Source: Bacteroides sp. Marseille-P3684 (GTDB taxonomy: Bacteria; Bacteroidota; Bacteroidia; Bacteroidales; Bacteroidaceae). From it: a DNA stretch of 64,000 nucleotides. Below are positions 61,963 through 64,000 of the stretch, piece by piece. The DNA lies in contig NZ_LT985808.1 in NCBI RefSeq assembly GCF_900291465.1, positions 3,172,539-3,236,538 of the forward strand, read 5' to 3'. The translations under genes were made by a program, and so were the position numbers. How positions within the stretch are numbered: position 1 is the stretch's first letter; every line of letters starts with the position of its first letter. The notes below the pieces were generated by a model. That model did not search any database, was not told the origin of the DNA, and saw only the letters and a program-made list of their open reading frames with translations.

Positions 61963-63144
61963 ATGCAGAACAAACATATAAGTGAGAATTATGTAGATTT
62001 CCAAGCAAAGGATTTTGTGACGGACATATATTTCCTTCAGTGGTGCTTGCTCCCGGATAAAGAAAATACAGAGTTTTGGGAAGAATTCTGCGAGCAACAT
62101 CCTGAAAAGGAAGAAGACGTGCAACGGGCTATTCAGCTTGTCCGTTCTGTACGTTTGAATTATAGATTAGCTTCAGAAGCTGATAAAAAGAACAATACCT
62201 TGCGCTTGCTCAGCTTTATCCGTCAGCAGAAACGCAAGGAAAAAAAGAAAAGAATATATGCTGTCTGGGGAGTAGCGGCATCAGTACTGATTGCTGTATT
62301 GTTTTTAGCTGCACCTAGGTTTGTATCCTCTGATTCATTTGTAGCTTCTTCGAAGTACGTGGTTCCTGATGACCAAAATATCCAACTCACATCTGGTAAT
62401 AATCAGGTAATATCCATGTCAGATTCTTCCGAAATTGTTTATGACCGCCAAGGCGATATAGAAATCAATGGAGAACACCATGATTTGAATAACCGGGAAG
62501 AAGTTACTGAGAGCAATCAGAAACTGGTTGTTCCTAAAGGCAAGAAAGCTTCTATCCGGTTGAGTGATGGCACTCTAGTATGGATAAACTCAAATTCAGC
62601 AATAGAATTTCCAGCAGTTTTCACAGGAACAGAACGTCATTTAAAGGTTAATGGCGAAGTATATCTAGAAGTAGCCAAAGATCCAGAAAAACCTTTTATT
62701 GTATCAACTCCTCAATTTGATGTAGAAGTGTTGGGAACAAAGTTTGGCGTTTCGTCGTCGATTGATAAGTCCCAATATGTTGTATTGGTCGAAGGTTCAG
62801 TGCAGGTTCACACTCCGTCAGGGCAGACTTCCTGTTTAAAGCCGTCTCAAATGTTTGGAATAGACAAGGGTGGCACCTTTATTCAGGAGGTAGATCCCTA
62901 TAAATATGTTTCATGGAAAGATAATATACTTTATTTCAACGGAGAAAGTCTGCCGGAAGTCCTAGTACGCTTGTCACAACAATATGCAGTCGACCTTATA
63001 TGCAACATCAATGTATGTCAGGTTCAGTTCTATGGCAAGTTGGTATTAGAAGAACACATCGAGAATGTATTGGATAATATATCCGTTTTGTCACCAATTA
63101 AATATGAAACGCGGAATAATAAGATTATTGTAAGTTTAAAGTAA
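61963..63144 (+). CDS. FecR-family anti-sigma factor
   Basis: 393 residues. The N-terminal cytoplasmic anti-sigma part is at about 1-95 (FLQWCLLPDKENTEFWEEFC). One transmembrane helix is at about 98-117 (IYAVWGVAASVLIAVLFLAA). The periplasmic FecR domain follows with LVVPKGKKASIRLSDGTLVW, LKVNGEVYLEVAKDPEKPFI and FDVEVLGTKFGV. A C-terminal STN-interacting domain ends NKIIVSL. It holds the upstream sigma factor and should release it when the downstream SusC is occupied. It starts 77 bp after the sigma gene, just after a hairpin. Confidence 0.93.
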   Translation: MQNKHISENYVDFQAKDFVTDIYFLQWCLLPDKENTEFWEEFCEQHPEKEEDVQRAIQLVRSVRLNYRLASEADKKNNTLRLLSFIRQQKRKEKKKRIYAVWGVAASVLIAVLFLAAPRFVSSDSFVASSKYVVPDDQNIQLTSGNNQVISMSDSSEIVYDRQGDIEINGEHHDLNNREEVTESNQKLVVPKGKKASIRLSDGTLVWINSNSAIEFPAVFTGTERHLKVNGEVYLEVAKDPEKPFIVSTPQFDVEVLGTKFGVSSSIDKSQYVVLVEGSVQVHTPSGQTSCLKPSQMFGIDKGGTFIQEVDPYKYVSWKDNILYFNGESLPEVLVRLSQQYAVDLICNINVCQVQFYGKLVLEEHIENVLDNISVLSPIKYETRNNKIIVSLK

Positions 63145-63223
63145 GTAAGAGAAATTCAAATAGATAGGATAATAGATTCGATATACAAACTAATTAATTT
63201 ATAAATAGAAATCGTACAAGAGT

Positions 63224-64000
63224 ATGAAAAAGACAAATTATTTGAGAGAACTACTTGGAGGACAATTGGAGAGGGACTCCATTTGGCTGCGGATAAGGCT
63301 ATTGTGCATGTTTTTGATGTGTTTAGGCACATCTACTTCTGTAGTGCAGGCACAAAATACAGAGAGGATAAGTGTTGTAGTGCGTGAAAAGACCATAGCA
63401 GAAATACTGAATATCATAGAGAAAGAAACTAAATGTGTATTTTTATATGATGAAGAGGTAAAAGAGCATTTGTTGCAAAAGGTGGTCAGTATAGATATGA
63501 AAGAGAAATCAATTGATTATATCATGAAGAAACTGTTACATAATACGGGGCTTTCTTATAAGATTTCTCAGCGTCAGATATTGATATATAATGCCCATCC
63601 GGTAAAAGTCAGTCATCCGATTGAAGGACAGGCTATACAGATTTCAAGTTGCGTTGTTGATGAAACAGATGAAGTCTTGATTGGAGCAAATATTCAGATT
63701 CTGGAGAACAAGGTAGGAACCACAACCGATATAAACGGTTATTTCTCCTTGCGTGTTCCCTCCGAAAGTTCTCACATTAGAATTTCATATTTAGGTTATG
63801 AGCCATTGGTACTGAAAGCATCGCAAATTGGGAAAGAGATTACAATGTATCCTGCGAAAACAGATTTGAGCGAAATCGTTGTCAATGGATATAGCAAAAT
63901 AGACAAACGTTTGTCAGCCAGTGCAACAACAACCCTAAATGCTGATGACATTATGATTCCGAATGTACCGACTCTTTCGGGTATGTTACAAGGAACCGTT
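63224..64000 (+). CDS. SusC/RagA TonB-linked importer with STN domain (5' part)
   Basis: The first 259 codons are in the window. The N-terminus is unusually long before the signal hydrophobic core (WLRIRLLCMFLMCLGTSTSV, cleavage near VQAQ), so an internal start is possible. The STN domain is at about 48-118 (VREKTIAEILNIIEKETKCV, SIDYIMKKLLHNTGLSYKIS). The carboxypeptidase-like regulatory domain is at about 135-210 (GTTTDINGYFSLRVPSE), and the plug begins at LSEIVVNGYSKIDKRLS. It completes a sigma-FecR-SusC signalling set; a SusD gene is expected outside the window. Confidence 0.9.
   Translation, partial: MKKTNYLRELLGGQLERDSIWLRIRLLCMFLMCLGTSTSVVQAQNTERISVVVREKTIAEILNIIEKETKCVFLYDEEVKEHLLQKVVSIDMKEKSIDYIMKKLLHNTGLSYKISQRQILIYNAHPVKVSHPIEGQAIQISSCVVDETDEVLIGANIQILENKVGTTTDINGYFSLRVPSESSHIRISYLGYEPLVLKASQIGKEITMYPAKTDLSEIVVNGYSKIDKRLSASATTTLNADDIMIPNVPTLSGMLQGTV

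Overview
The window is from a Bacteroidales chromosome (Bacteroidaceae/Prevotellaceae-like; I cannot fix the genus). The evidence is SusC/SusD pairs, FecR anti-sigma factors, several ECF sigma factors, DUF4293 and DUF349 proteins, a bamD-rpoZ-DUF4293 cluster, and promoters of the Bacteroides type (TTTG, about 19-20 bp, then TAnnTTTG). Most genes are GC-rich with frequent C/G third positions. From about 58.9 kb to the right end the DNA is clearly more AT-rich and looks acquired.

Layout. 0-3.7 kb: end of rpsA, rnz, an ECF sigma factor with a membrane partner and a small secreted protein, then ribosomal protein L31. 4.3-9.3 kb (minus): peptide transporter, ybaK, uvrA. 9.6-16.4 kb: LysM/periplasmic-binding lipid-side protein, beta-barrel protein, HAD phosphatase, membrane pyrophosphatase hppA and a GH43-like glycosidase. 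16.5-21.2 kb (minus): PepSY-like lipoprotein and an overlapping metA-U32-zinc ribbon operon. 21.3-22.8 kb: non-coding repeat element, IS982-type transposase remnant, XRE-type regulator. 22.8-32.2 kb: a SusC-SusD-DUF4843-PKD-like-thioredoxin operon with a divergent ECF sigma factor, probably an outer-membrane peptide importer. 32.3-42.3 kb: tryptophanase, TonB receptor plus beta-helix lipoprotein, orphan sigma factor, two-component system. 42.5-58.8 kb: ABC-F protein, M13 peptidase, bamD/rpoZ, uvrB, DUF349 protein, mgtE, rsmA, flippase-like protein, pepD, DUF2461. 59-64 kb: second copy of the repeat element, DUF4143 ATPase, and a sigma/FecR/SusC regulon cut by the window end.

The least ordinary content is non-coding. 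Five intergenic arrays are built from short perfect or near-perfect palindromes repeated at exactly 22 bp (two helical turns). Three unrelated palindrome sequences are used: a GTTCCACG-C-CGTGGAAC type (3.8 kb, 42.5 kb), a TAAGTAT-N-ATACTTA type (16.4 kb) and an AAACAATATTGTTT type (21.7 kb, 59.1 kb). The last type sits inside a composite element found twice in opposite orientation, with conserved ends exactly 525 bp apart and the array at the same offset. Identical phasing with different sequences suggests a shared architecture, such as dimeric proteins binding one face of the helix or a family of non-autonomous elements. Other non-coding signals are 33-bp tandem promoter-like repeats before the DUF4143 ATPase, a hairpin abutting the fecR start codon, and a possible small RNA at 39.5 kb.
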